From: Tetrastigma voinierianum
Lineage: Eukaryota; Streptophyta; Magnoliopsida; Vitales; Vitaceae
Reading direction: 5' to 3'
NCBI GenBank assembly: GCA_016808115.1
Contig: JAEQBH010001390.1
Coordinates: 62,001 to 126,000 of the forward strand
DNA length: 64,000 bases
In this document: piece after piece, positions 34,022 through 45,248 of the stretch
How the letters are laid out: every line of letters starts with the position of its first letter
Numbering within the stretch: the stretch's first letter is position 1
Notes under the pieces: generated by a model
The model's database searches: none
Seen by the model: the letters and a program-made list of their open reading frames with translations, nothing else
Told to the model about the DNA's origin: nothing
Translations under genes and position numbers: made by a program

Positions 34022-34290
34022 ACGGCACCGTGACAACCAATAAACCTTCGGGTAAACCCGACATCACGTGGCAATTAATAACCTTCGGGTGAACCCGACA
34101 TCACGTGGCAACTAATAAACCTTCGGTTAGACTTGACATCACGTGGCAACTAATAAATCTTCAGGTAAACCCGACATCACGTGACAACCTTAACCTTGGT
34201 GGGCAGGCATCCACGTGGCAACTAATAAACCCGGGTGGGCACAGGCATCACGTGGCAGCTAATAAACCTTCGGGTAAACCGATTATAATC
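34022..34290. repeat. Minisatellite of about 37 bases with a CACGTG box in each unit
   Basis: The unit is roughly AACTAATAAACCTTCGGGTA, then AACCCGACATCACGTGGC. CACGTG occurs at 34065, 34102, 34140, 34178, 34212 and 34249 (first base), so the spacing is 37, 38, 38, 34 and 37 bases. Five of the six read CACGTGGC or CACGTGGCA. A degenerate unit precedes them at 34022. Confidence 0.9.
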
Positions 34291-35555
34291 ATTGTAACAT
34301 TTCCAACAATCACAGCATTTATAATCATTTCACAAAGTCTCAAAAATCATTTCTTAAATCAACTTTTTAAATGGTTTAAAACCTCGAAACCCATGTACCA
34401 AAGTATTTAAACACACAAATTATCCATGAACTTCATTAAAAATTTCCAAATATATGTAAAATGTTATTAAAATCCACATGAAATGATAACTTGTTTATAT
34501 AAAAGCCCGATAATTATATTTACGCATAATCAATCGTTAGATAAATAAAATTATATATATAATAATTAACCACAATTATATATCTTAATAATACCCCAAA
34601 GTAGTTAAAACATGCAAACTACTCACGGACTACCGATGCTGATCCACGCTCCCTATGAGGAATTCGTCTCCCAACTTCAGCGTGAGTGCGTAATATAATA
34701 AAATAACACTTAGGCTCCAATAACTAAACCAAATACATTGAGACGTCCCAAATGTCTTATAATAATTCTTAGAACTTTGAAACTATCTAACTTGAACTTC
34801 GACAGGTCCAATTATAAGGTGTGCCCTATAGACCCGGTACCCAAAATTGGGGCTTTTCACCCGGGAGCTAATTTCTCGAAATTAAACCGTCCAATACTTC
34901 ATAAAAACATCCAATTTCACTAATCCATCTTCAATTTTGCCTAACTTGACCCAGGTGGTACTCAATCTCAGTCAACGCTACCGGTAATTACCGCAAATGA
35001 CCCAAAAATGGAAAACTAAGCGGCGTCCAAATTCACAAACCACATATCAATGAAGCCAAGGGGCGGAACACATCAGCTATACGCCCGGTGGGTTCGCTGT
35101 GTTGTAGGAAGCTTCGATCAGCGGTGACTAACTTTTGTTTCGTCGTGTCTTTCAAGCGGTGAATGCGAAGAAAGGACCACGTGAATGAGTTCAGAGGGTC
35201 CAAAAATGGGGGGAGGGAGGTATGGGTCGGCCTGAAGTGGCCGGAAAAATGTAGAAAACCGGTGACCCACCGTGGCGGCAGCCGCCGTGTTCGCCGACCC
35301 GATTCGGGTGCGTCCGTCGGCGGTTGGCAGTGAAACTTGGCCGGGGGGATCGTCCGGAGGTGGCGCTCCTCCCTGGCCTGCGCATGTAGCAGGGGGGTGG
35401 CCGGTGACGCCTCCCACGGCCCAAAACCCAACGGCTCGCAAATGGGTCAAAATGACCCAGTTCGGTGTTCACGATCTTGGGGAGTTTGTTCTAGGGTTTT
35501 GGAGCTCAAAATGAGTGTTTTGGGGCTAGGGTTCCATTTGGCATGCAAAGCTAGG

Positions 35556-35563
35556 TTTATATA
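35556..35563 (-). promoter_or_regulatory. TATA box of the solo LTR
   Basis: TATATAAA on the minus strand, about 295 bases from the minus-strand LTR start. It supports a minus-strand orientation. Confidence 0.45.
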
Positions 35564-35856
35564 GGGCCTAGGGTCGTTTTCAGGTAAAAACAGGAGCAGG
35601 ACTTAGTTTCTTGATACAATCTGCACATTTGATCACTCTTCCCAGAAGCCTAACTTTTATTCGTAAAGTCGGATTTTGACGTTCGGCAGATCTATGAACT
35701 CGTGTCGGCAGAGGCCTGAATGGTGCCTTAGTCAACCCAAAATTATTTGTCCTTGAAAAAGTCAATTTGGGTCCACATACTAAGTGTTGGTCAAACTTAG
35801 TCAAACTTGGTCAACATGTAAAAAAAAACTTGTATTATTTGGTACGGGTCATTACA

Positions 35857-35956
35857 TAATTGTCATGGGATTCAAACCTAGGGCCCCTCTCGGAACGTCC
35901 TCCATTTTTAATCTTTGAAGGCTTTATGCCTCTACCAATTGAACTAGACATATGGA
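35857..35956 (-). repeat. SINE-like copy A, tRNA-derived head
   Basis: The minus strand reads ATGTCTAGTTCAATTGGTAG then AGGC (A box) and, about 60 bases on, CCTAGGTTTGAATCCCATGA (B box). The copy is interrupted by the solo LTR just after ATGACAATTA and resumes at 33201. These pol III boxes and the tRNA-like ends support a tRNA-derived SINE. Confidence 0.7.
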
Positions 35957-35989
35957 CACATATCCTTTTATTTAATTAGCATAAAACAT

Positions 35990-36130
35990 AGTTTCAATTG
36001 TATTAATTTTGACATCTAAACACTTTAGTTATAATATGGTAAACGGTCCTCACTAGGACTCGAATCCTTCACCTCCTTATATCTCTACATATTTAAACGT
36101 TCAACACTCTACCCATGAGCTAGACATAAT
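35990..36130 (-). repeat. SINE-like copy B, uninterrupted
   Basis: The minus strand reads ATGTCTAGCTCATGGGTAGA then GTG (A box), GAAGGATTCGAGTCCTAGTG (B box) and the body ACCATATTATAACTAAAGTG then TTTAGATGTCAAAATT. Head and body both align with copy A, which lies next to it in the same orientation. No 3' tail or target duplication was confirmed. Confidence 0.65.
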
Positions 36131-36396
36131 GGGCAATTGGGTTTTAAAGTATATGATTTTTTTATATTTGAATTTTTAGTTTTTTCAGAAAAAACATTAA
36201 TAAAAAGCCAATATTCAGCCAAACATTTAAAAAATTTAGCAACGAGTCACCAAAAAGTTAAAAAAACAAATAGCCTAAATAGTACCGTAAAAAGCCAAAA
36301 AATAAACGTAACCTATTTTTCTTAATGTTTTTTTTACAACATTCAAATGCTGGGATTACAGGTCATGCGTTCATTTAATCGTATTATCATTAAAAT

Positions 36397-36488
36397 AAAT
36401 CTATGATTTGTTATTATTTTATTATCAAAGATGAGTTTGAATTCAATGATCTGGAATATTGTATGTTAATTTTCGTATAATTTCAACA
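36397..36488 (+). repeat. 5' LTR fragment of copia element A
   Basis: It shares GATGAGTTTGAATTCAATGA, then TCTGGAATATTGT, with the right LTR (42037-42070). It ends TTTCAACA, against CTCAACA on the right. Homology to the right LTR stops near 36397. Confidence 0.8.
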
Positions 36489-36490
36489 AA

Positions 36491-36502
36491 TGGTATCAGA
36501 GC
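36491..36502 (+). other. Primer binding site of copia element A
   Basis: TGGTATCAGAGC, complementary to the 3' end of initiator methionine tRNA, two bases after the LTR. Confidence 0.9.
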
Positions 36503-37396
36503 TAGATTGAATTTAAATATTCAAAATCATTGTTTTATAAAGATTAAATTTTGAGATTTATCTTAGGGTTAGTCGTTTCACTAAAAAAATCAATTAAACA
36601 AAATAAAGACCGGCCTCAAAGCGTAGAAGGAAGATTTTTATTTTCCTTACCTTGTATTGGATCAATGTCGGTGAGGGGCGCTGGTTTGGCGTCAGTCCGG
36701 TGGCCGTTTTCAGGCGCCATTGCTGGCTGTTTAAAGTACAACGGACGCAGTTAGAAGCTTCAATGAGGAATATAGAATCACGACGGATTTAGTGATTGTT
36801 ATTATCACTTATTTGAATATGAAACTGATATTCTCTTTTAAGATGTCTATGTATCTTGTGATTTGAACCTTTGTGAAATTATTATTATATCTGATGAATG
36901 CCGATTTCTTTGATTTTATTATGATTGATTATTGAATCAGATGATTATTAAAGATGCTATTTCCTTGATTTTTGCTCAAATAAAAGAATTAATTTCATCT
37001 TGTGAAATTTTATCAAATGACAATTTATAAATGTAAGGTTAACTAATTTAGATAGTTGCCAAAAGTAACCTAAATTAGTGAGTAGCGTATTTATTGAATT
37101 GCATAAAAGGGAATAAGGGGAGACTTATAAATTTCCTTAATAATTCTCTTTATAATTAGGAGAATGAGACCCCAACCCAAGGAGAATCAATTTATGCTAA
37201 TTGTTAATTAATGGTTTTATTTTGTGTTGCTTAGAAAGGTAAAATGGATACCCAAAGGTAACATATAAATGACACAAAATAGTAAAGTGTTTTAAGCTCC
37301 CTCAAGTGAACATTGGATATGTTAAAATTTACCCAAAGGAGAATTTTAATGATATCAATAGTTCATTGCTATTTATTTTATATTTGAGGCCTTATT

Positions 37397-38240
37397 GTGA
37401 GCATTGTTCTATTTTGTACAGTTTTCACTTCGTTACACTCTCTTGCATCTGGAATGACTGTTTTTGATGGGTCGAACTTTTCTAAATTGTATGAAAGGGT
37501 TCAATTCTCACTAGGCGTATTGGATCTTGACCTGGCTTTAATAACGGATAAACTTCCCGAAGCTACGGATGACAGTACTCTGGAGCAAGTGGAACAATCA
37601 AAAGCACAGGCAAAGATCCAAGCGAGGATTCCGATCGATGTTTATAAGAATGACTATTGCCAATAATATCAAGACCTCTCTCCCTCAGGCAGAGTTTGCC
37701 TGGAATTTAAAGCTGTTGAGGAAGCGTTTCCAAGCGCGTTGATAAGTCCCTTGCGGCCCAGGCATTGATGGCTGAATTGACCCATATGAAATATGATGGT
37801 GAAGGTATTCAGCTGACATATTTTAAACTTATGGTAAAGAAATTATAGCTTAAGACAAGAAGGACATAATCTTGCTCTTCTTTGTAACTCATGGAGTCAC
37901 GGAGAAGGAAAATTCAAAAGGAAGAACTTTCCACCTAAGAAAAGTGGACAGGGAAGGTAGCGAGTCATGATGGAAAATTCACGGTAAAGTTGCTACTTTG
38001 TGGCAAGAAGGGCATGTGAAGGGCGTATCAAGCTTAGAGCAGGTTCGAAAGAGAGGATTCCTTCTGACGAGAAACGAAGGAAAGTGAAAAGTTCCTCTAT
38101 ATGGGAAATCGTCTCAAGGTTGGAGTGATAGCTGTTGGTACCTATCGCTTACTATTAGAGATGGGTCATCGGATGGATCTTTTAAACACTTTTTATGTAC
38201 CTTCTATCTCTAGGAATTTGAACCTTGTCTAAATTAGATG
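37397..38240 (+). pseudogene. Copia element A gag and protease region, broken
   Basis: Gag begins near 37454 with MTVFDGSNFSKLYERVQFSL, GVLDLDLALITDKLP, the usual copia gag start. RMTIANNIK-like text follows near 37640 in a shifted frame, and LMAELTHMKYDGEGIQLTYF at 37770-37830. The zinc knuckle region (37930-38080) is unreadable. Near 38100-38220 the frame reads MGNRLKVGVIAVGTYRLLLE, MGHRMDLLNTFYVPSISRNL, the segment after the protease active site that leads to the GAG-pre-integrase domain. The DSGAT active-site motif is not visible. Gag would assemble particles and the protease would process the polyprotein. Confidence 0.75.
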
Positions 38241-38359
38241 CTCTTGGATATTATGTTTTTTATTCGAGTTTTGAACCAAATTAAGTTTGATGTTAAATTA
38301 CATTTACAGGTTGGTTGTAATTGTTTTATGTGATGGTTTTATATAAAATTTTCTTGAAT

Positions 38360-39320
38360 CGTAATTTACCCTGAGCTATGATAACCACACTTTGCATTCA
38401 AATGTTGGTTCAAAGCGTGTAGCTTAATTAATGAAAATTCTTCAATCTTGTGGCACTGAGAAGACTAGGGCACATCTCTAGGGAAAGAATTTGAAATTTA
38501 GTGAAGGAAGGAAATTTTAAAAATCTTGACTTCAGCGATTTTCATGTATGCGTGGATTGCATAAGGGAAGCAAACTAAACATACAAAGGTGCCACAAGTA
38601 ATGAGCTCTTTAGATAATTCCTCTGAGATATTTGTGGACCACTCTCCGTTCCATGTTTTACAGAAATATTTTATCACCTTTATAGATGATCTATCTTGTT
38701 ATGGTTATGTTTATCTAATGCATCAAAAGTCTCAGGCCATTGACATCTTCGAGATGTTCATAACGAGGTCGTGATTAGATAAAAAAGATTAAAATTATGA
38801 GAGATCAGTATTTGTTGAATATTGTAGTAGATATGATGAATCAAGACAAATCCCAGTCCTTTGCCAAATTCAGCAGAAAAGCATGGCGTTCGTGCTTAGT
38901 ACACAATGCCTGGTACGCCACAACAGAATGGTGTTGCTGAAAGGTGTAATCGCACATTAATGGAAATGGTTAGGAGTATGATGAGTTACTCTTCTATACC
39001 TATTTCATTGTGGGGTGAAGCCTTAAAAATCGCAATGTATATCTTGAACAGAGTTCCTAGTAAGGCAGTTCCAAAAACTCCTTTCGAGTTATGGGTAGTA
39101 GAAGCTAACAGAGACATATACATATATGGGGTTTTCCGGCGGAGAGCAGAATCATAACCCCACATGAGAAAAGCTTTGATTCAAGAGCTTGATATCTAGA
39201 TATTTCATTGGCTATCGGACTCATCGAAAGTGCAGTTTTATTGTCCTAACCATAGTGTGAGAATAGTTGAAACCGGTAATGCCAGATTCTTAGAGAATGG
39301 CAAAATTAGTGGGAGTAATG
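38360..39320 (+). pseudogene. Copia element A integrase, broken
   Basis: GAG-pre-integrase text (LWH-like, RLGHISRERI near 38450-38500) is followed by CVDCI near 38550. The core domain gives FITFIDDLSCYGYVYLMHQK, then SQAIDIFEMF (38668-38760), and after frameshifts MPGTPQQNGVAERCNRTLME, MVRSMMSYSSIPISLWGEAL and KIAMYILNRVPSKAVPKTPF at 38906-39090. GTPQQNGVAER contains the third catalytic acidic residue of the DDE triad. It would insert the cDNA copy into the genome. Frame breaks occur about every 100-250 bases. Confidence 0.85.
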
Positions 39321-39599
39321 AACCAAGAAAGGTAGATGTTGAAGAGATAAGAGTGGATATCCCACCACTCTTTTTACCTTAATAAATTATTGTCCCTCAA
39401 CCTGTTCAACAAGTTGAGGAAAATGAGCAACATAATAGAGATGGTTCATTACCACCAGAAGATAATGCCATTGAAAATGCTGTAGAGCCACCACAACCGG
39501 CACCTTTGAGGATATCTCGAGAAGGAAACCCTGCCATTACGAGATGATTATGGTGTATTTCACGGAATCGATTTTGATATTGGGATAGGAAGGATCCGG

Positions 39600-41150
39600 T
39601 TTCGTTTCACAAACCATGGAAAGTGATGATTCTAATAAATGGATGGAAGCTATGAATGAAAGTTGAAATCTATGGCCCTTAACGGTGTCTGAAGGATCTC
39701 GTGAATTGCACAATAGTTGTAAACTAGTTGTTTGTAAATGGGTCTTTTAAGGCCAGCCCGGCAGCTAAAGGCAATATCGAAGATTTAAGGCGGACTTGTA
39801 AGCCCAAAGTTTCACTCAAAAGGAAGGTATCGATTATAAAGATACATTCTCGAGTTTCAAGAAGATTCACTTAGAATCATCATGGCACTGTAGCTCATTT
39901 TGATTTAGAGTTCACATCAAATGGATGTGCTTGCATTCTTAAATAGAATTTGGATGAAGATATCTACTTGGAACAACTTGAAGGATTCGCAAAAGAAATG
40001 AACACCTAGTTTGCAAATTAAAAGAAATCCATTCACGGTCTTAAACAAGCTTCCGAGACAATGGTATATTAAGTTTAATCATACCATTACATCTTCCAGT
40101 TTAAAAGAGGACATTGTTGATCAGTGTATATATCAAAGTTAGTGAGAGCAAGTTTATATTTCTGATACTGTATGTGGATGATATTTTGCTTGCTAGTAGT
40201 GATCTTGGTTTATTAGGTGAAACCAAGGAATATCTCTCTAAAAACTTTCCATATGGTTGATATGGGTGAGGCAAACTATGTTATTGGCATCGAGATCTTT
40301 AGGGATCGATCTCGAGAGGTGCTAGGTTTATCTCGAGAAAGGATATATTGATCGGGTTTTAGAGATTTAATATGCGGTCATGTTCATTAGTGTGCCCTAT
40401 ATTGAAAGGTGACAAATTAAGTAAAATCACGGTGCTGAATAACATGGAAAGGAGCAAATGAAGAAAATTCCTTATGCATTAGGCGCAGAATTTGATGTAC
40501 GCTCAAACATGTACAAGACCGGATGCTCCGACTGCTTTGTAGGCTGTAGGAAAGATACCAAAGTGATCGAGTTCGAACTCTTTGGAAAGGCGCAAAGAAG
40601 GTGATGAGGTACTTACAAGGGACAAAGGATTATATGCTCACATATAAAAGATCTGAACAATTAGAGGTTGTTGGTTACTCGGATTCTGATTATGGTGGTT
40701 GTCGATGGCAAAGTCAACCGAGGATTTGTCTTTATGCTAGCAAATGGGGCAATCTCGTGGAAGAGTGAAAAACAATCAATTACTGCTTCATCCACGATGG
40801 AGGCCAAGTTTGTTGCTTGTTTTGAAGCTTCAAGCCATGCTTTATGGTTGCGGAATTTTGTCTTAGGGCTTGGTGTTGTCGACTCTATTGCTAAACCTTT
40901 AAGAATATATTGTGATAACTTTCTGCATGTTTGTTTTCTTCTCTAAGAATACTTGGAAATTTTCTAATTAGTTGAAACACATGGATTTAAAGTATTTAGT
41001 TTTTAAAGAAAGAGTCCAAAAACAGCAAGTGTCAATTGAAAATATTAGGACCACACTTGTGGTTCTTGATCCATTAACTAAAGGATTACCTCCAGGCATA
41101 TTTAGAGCATGTTATGAGGATGGGCCTTATGGAGTAATCCATAATATGTA
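39600..41150 (+). pseudogene. Copia element A reverse transcriptase and RNase H, broken
   Basis: DDSNKWMEAMNE (39629) starts the reverse transcriptase domain. CKWVF at 39732 and the YVDDILLAS motif (40171-40197) with the intact catalytic aspartates follow, separated by indels. RNase H text covers 40660-41150: VVGYSDSDYGGC in mixed frames, ISWKSEKQSITASSTMEAKF, VACFEASSHALWLRNFVLGL and DPLTKGLPP near 41070. These domains would make and complete the DNA copy. The frame is broken many times. Confidence 0.85.
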
Positions 41151-41545
41151 AATAATGAATGGTGGTTATGTAATTGACAATTTGCGCATTAAAATTGTTT
41201 TTGTTTATTCTTGTTTTTCAATTACGGGTGCCGCGTTTATTGTTTGATAAACAAGAATTGTCTACGACAAGACAAATTATAGGGGCTATTTAGCATTATG
41301 GGTTGGGTTAGTAAAATTTGATGATGTGGTGCGTGGAAGGAAACATGACATTATGGTCATGTGACCGTCATGACTCGCATTTATGATCTAAACTGATTCA
41401 GTATTATGGTATATGATTTTGGACGTATTGGCTAAGTTTATTGAAATCGTGATCACGTGTCAAATTTATTTTCCAGTATATATTTTATATGTAAACTAAA
41501 TATATTATAGTTTTCATAATCGGTTTAGTGGGCCAAGTGGGAGAA

Positions 41546-41800
41546 TGTTATTTCCACATTAAAATTAAGTGGGTGGCCCACTAACCTAGTATTTAGCCAA
41601 TTAAAAGAATACCCAATATCTTTAAATTGTTATGAAGATATTTACCCTTGATGGAGTGGGTAAATTATAATAAATATAATTTATTATTTTGGAATAAGAA
41701 CAATTATTAATAATAACACGTTTAAACGGTTTTGAAAGTGTTCTTAGCCCTCTTCTCCTATCAATAATATATATATATATATATATATACTCTCTCTCTC

Positions 41801-41844
<44 letters not shown>

Positions 41845-42098
41845 ACCCCTTCATGTCATGGTTGGGGTACTCTTCCATCAATTACAGAAAACAATTCTGT
41901 GTATCAAAGTTTGATAAAGAGAAGAAGAGATCAAGTTTAAGATCTATAAAGGCTGAAGAAAATATCTACGTGGTGTGCTTCTTCAAACGGTATGTAATCT
42001 ATATATATTTATTATTTATTAGTATTTTATTATCAGAGATGAGTTTGAATTCAATGATCTGGAATATTGTGTGTTAATTTCCGTATTAAATCTCAACA
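41546..42098 (+). repeat. 3' LTR of copia element A
   Basis: It starts TGTTATTTCC after the polypurine tract AAGTGGGAGAA and ends CTCAACA. The 553-bp LTR contains two (TA)n runs with a CT run between them (41766-41842). It provides the full LTR that the left end lacks. Confidence 0.85.
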
Positions 42099-42118
42099 GG
42101 TACTACTATTGATTCTTG

Positions 42119-42965
42119 TATAGGTGTATCATATCCCACACGGGAATTAGGAAAAGTTTACGATATTATATAAGTATAGACTCATCTCAACCTAATAAAT
42201 ATGTTTTAAAACTATGAGGGCTCTAGAGTGGACCAAATCAACTCCCCTTAAGTTCATTATATAAAAGCCAAATATTACATGCTCGTCTCTTTTTTACAAA
42301 GTTTGCTCAATTTAAACATGTATTGGGCTTGGTTGTTTCCTTGACCTTCATCACATTCTAGTCGAAACGGATATCCTTGAGCCTTGTAAATTAGCTACAT
42401 GGGAACATGCACTTCCACTCGATATTAGACACATGGATGATTGGCCTAAAATACGAATCATCCCTCACCCAAGCTTGTCCTGACACGTCCAAAACAAAAA
42501 GGATAATTGCTCCACTATCCTACTAACTCCTAAGACAGAGAACGAATAGGAGAGTAAGACCTGCACTTACAAGGTCTATTTTTTATTCTAGTATAGGCGT
42601 ATCATATCAAGGGAGAATGGACAAGTTTATGACATTATAAGTTAGGCTCATCTTAAGCTTGGTGAGCGCGTTTAAAACCATGAGAGCGGGTGGGTAGGAT
42701 CAAATCTAGATGAGTTTATTACATAAAAACCAAACATTGCATGCCTGTCTCCTTTTTTACCAAGTCAACTCCATTTAAACACATATCGGGCTTGATCGTT
42801 TCCTTGCCTTCATCACGCCCTAGTCGAAACGGGTATCCTTGAGCCTTGTGAATGAGCTAAATGGGAACATGCACTTCCACTTGACATCAAACACTAGGAC
42901 GATTAAGCGAATCCCGAATCATCCCTTAATAAGCTTGTCTTGACACCTTTACAAGGTCTATAAAA
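42119..42965. repeat. Two tandem copies of a repeat of 0.38-0.47 kb
   Basis: Copy 1 (42119-42584) and copy 2 (42591-42965) share TATAGGTGTATCATATC, GTTTACGATATTATA, AACCATGAGRGC, CTAGTCGAAACGG, TATCCTTGAGCCTTGT and GGGAACATGCACTTCCACT, ending TTACAAGGTCTAT. Copy 2 lacks about 90 bases near its end. There is no coding capacity. The ATATCCCACACGGG-type start is common in small plant repeats, but I cannot name the family. Confidence 0.8.
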
Positions 42966-45076
42966 GGAAAGTCGGCAGCAAACCCTAGGTAGTCATTTGT
43001 GAAAGCATTTTAGGCTCTTTGATTCAAAGATGACAATATCTATATAGTTGAACTAGATTATTACAATTTGGATGTGGCAAAACTACAGCATAAACTAACA
43101 AACAACAGGTAACACTACTTGCTTACAGTTTATTTGAAAAGGTTTCTAATGCTTAGAACTTATTTAAAACTTAAATTAAAAACAATCCCTAAATGTAATA
43201 AATTTATTTTATTTGCTTGTCAAAATTAATTTTTTATATTTTTTCCTCCTCTATATTAAAAATAGAGAATTTAACTCTTATGTTCAATTTTCAAGTCACA
43301 CTTCAGCAATAAATCAAGTTCAAGAATTTAGATACACAATTTTATTAATAATTTTTTACTTTTCACGATCAATCAAACATGAACTTATTATGTTGTTTGA
43401 ATCAATCATAATCTTAATCCTTGATGATACGAAGATTATAATTATCAGTCTATTCTAAAAGCTTATATTTAAAGGTCTTGGGCATGCTCCTTCCTGAAAA
43501 GGAAGAATAGAGAAATAAACATGTTAATTACAGATATATGATTTAAATTTAAGATCATTAATGACTTTCTGGTGAACTAAGCTTTAATATCATCTTAAAT
43601 TAATAGTTTTTCACTTTTTCTTTAGAAATTTTTTTTAAGTTTGCAGGATTTGAAAATTTTAAATGAAGATATTGCTAGGAAAGGGAAAGAAAAAGTAAAC
43701 TTACAATTCTTCTATTATGTTTTTAATGAATCTGTAAAAGCTATATATATATACATACAGAAGACTTGTATTATGTAAATTACATCAGCCTAACATTTGC
43801 TATACGAGCTATAACAAACTATTAACAATACCGAATATATAAAGTTTATACTTTGTACAACTTTGATAAAAATAAAAATAAATAACTTTTTTTTTATCAG
43901 TGCCCCTTTTTGAGATAATTTAATATCGGGCGATTTTGAGAGAAAAGGAGTCTTGTGCCACTAATTGTGGCTTTAAGTAAGAGTTTGAAATTAATTTAAT
44001 AATAAAGTTAATTAAAAACGTGAAATTATGCATCAAGTATAATGTTTATAATAAAGAATATTGTGTTGTTTTGATACAGGAATTTGTTTTGAAATTTTAT
44101 CTGAAAGGCCGGTCACTGACTTTATAAAGAAAAGTTGAGAAAAAGAAAAGGAAATAAGTTTGTTAGCATGGTAGTATAGGGGGTTGGGCTGTTAGGGTTT
44201 ATTCCCTATAAACCGTATTTTATAATTCTCTTTGAAATTAATAGTGAAACTTTTTCTTTTACCTGTGATTTTATTTCACAAAAGTTTCCACGTGAATCTT
44301 ATATTTTTCTTTATTTTTGTGCGATTCATCATAACATATTGAAAGGTTGAAAAGTAGGAAACATGTAAAGCAATGGCTGCTCATCCTGGACTATCCACCT
44401 TCTTTTGTTGTAAACCTGATTCTAAAGTCATAGCAATTATGACCATTCCTTATTCCTCTCAACCCAATAATTATAGTTAAGGTTTTTCTTTCTTTTTTTT
44501 TTTAAAGTAGTTAAGGGTTTTTCTTAAGAAGGGTTCCTGGCCTGATGTTTGATTTTAGGAAATTAATAATTTTCTATATTTAATTTTACTAAAAAAAAAT
44601 AAAAAATCAAATATAATCTTAATTACTAAAAGGTTATTTTTAAATTTTGTTTATTTATTTATTTATTTTCTCTTTTCTTATTTTCAAATATATTTTTCTT
44701 ATTATTTTGACTAAAATATCTTTAGGCTCCGTTTAAATCCCAGAAAGTATTAAGGTAAAAAAAATAAAGATGAAGAGTAGACGGAAAAAAAAATTGTAGG
44801 TAAATAACTAAATAAGTTTAAACTTAATAAATTAATTCTACATGTTATTCAATCTTATTTTATTTGTTTTACTCCTATTATATAAGGATCAAAAAATATA
44901 AAAATACATAAAATTTTGAGGAATTTTGATTATAGTTGGTTTTTTTTTCATCATAGAATTAACCAAACATGAGAAAATAATTTTCCTTAATATTTTTTTT
45001 CTTTTTTTTAATACTTTTCAAGTTCAAAAGGAAACTTAAGGTTACAATTTTGTTGAAAAAAATATTTATCTAAAAG
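42966..45076. other. AT-rich intergenic sequence, nothing recognised
   Basis: No gene or clear transposon. Poly-A and poly-T tracts are common. GGCTCCGTTTAAATCCCAGA near 44724 resembles the edge of a common hAT-type MITE without a matching partner. Confidence 0.45.
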
Positions 45077-45248
45077 CAATATTTTAAAAATCAGAGCGAA
45101 CCCATTGGATCGTCAACCAGTGAACTTTATGGTCCAATTCCAATTCGGTTCTACCGTTCCACTACTGGTTGTCTGGTTCTACTACTGATTCAACACCTAA
45201 TATGTAACTTCGGGGTTCAATCACCTCTCCCATTTTTTTAAAACATTG
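45077..45248. mobile_element. Small hAT-like MITE candidate
   Basis: The ends are CAATATTTTAAAAA (45077) and, read inward from 45248, CAATGTTTTAAAAAAA. The interior has GAACCCATTGGATCGTCAAC, GGTTCTACCG and CGGGGTTCAATCACCTC, wording typical of a widespread plant repeat of the ACCGGTTCGGTT type. The element is 172 bp. No 8-bp duplication is apparent, so the call is tentative. Confidence 0.4.

Larger units (their letters stand above)
33202..35856 (-). mobile_element. Solo LTR of a Tekay-like Ty3/gypsy element
   Basis: The unit ends with TGTAATGACCCG (read on the minus strand from 35856) and GGGTCTTGTC near 33202, and is flanked by TAATT on both sides (33197-33201 and 35857-35861). It has no coding sequence and only one LTR, so it arose by LTR-LTR recombination. 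The orientation is inferred: a TATATAAA box (35556-35563) lies about 300 bases inside the minus-strand start, followed by a leader-like sequence. It holds a CpG-rich section (35090-35460) and a G-box minisatellite. Inserted in SINE-like copy A. Confidence 0.8.
36397..42098 (+). mobile_element. Ty1/copia element A with a truncated 5' LTR
   Basis: The right LTR (41546-42098) is full length. On the left only the last 90 bases of the LTR remain (36397-36488), followed by the primer site TGGTATCAGAGC. Between them lie gag, protease, integrase, reverse transcriptase and RNase H in copia order, all with frameshifts. The wording of integrase and RNase H resembles Tork-like copia elements and element B. 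No target duplication can be tested because the 5' LTR end is lost. Confidence 0.85.

Noticed and set aside
34022..34290. CRISPR-like array because of regular repeats
   Set aside because: The spacing is regular, but the intervening sequence is itself repeated, so it is a minisatellite inside a plant LTR. No cas genes are present.
35033..35514. Five overlapping open frames near 35.0-35.5 kb as a candidate gene
   Set aside because: They lie within the CpG-rich leader of a solo LTR, overlap on both strands and have Pro/Arg/Gly-rich low-complexity translations.
36137..36325. A 62-codon open frame next to the SINE copies
   Set aside because: Lys/Asn/Phe-rich translation of AT-rich DNA without any recognisable motif.
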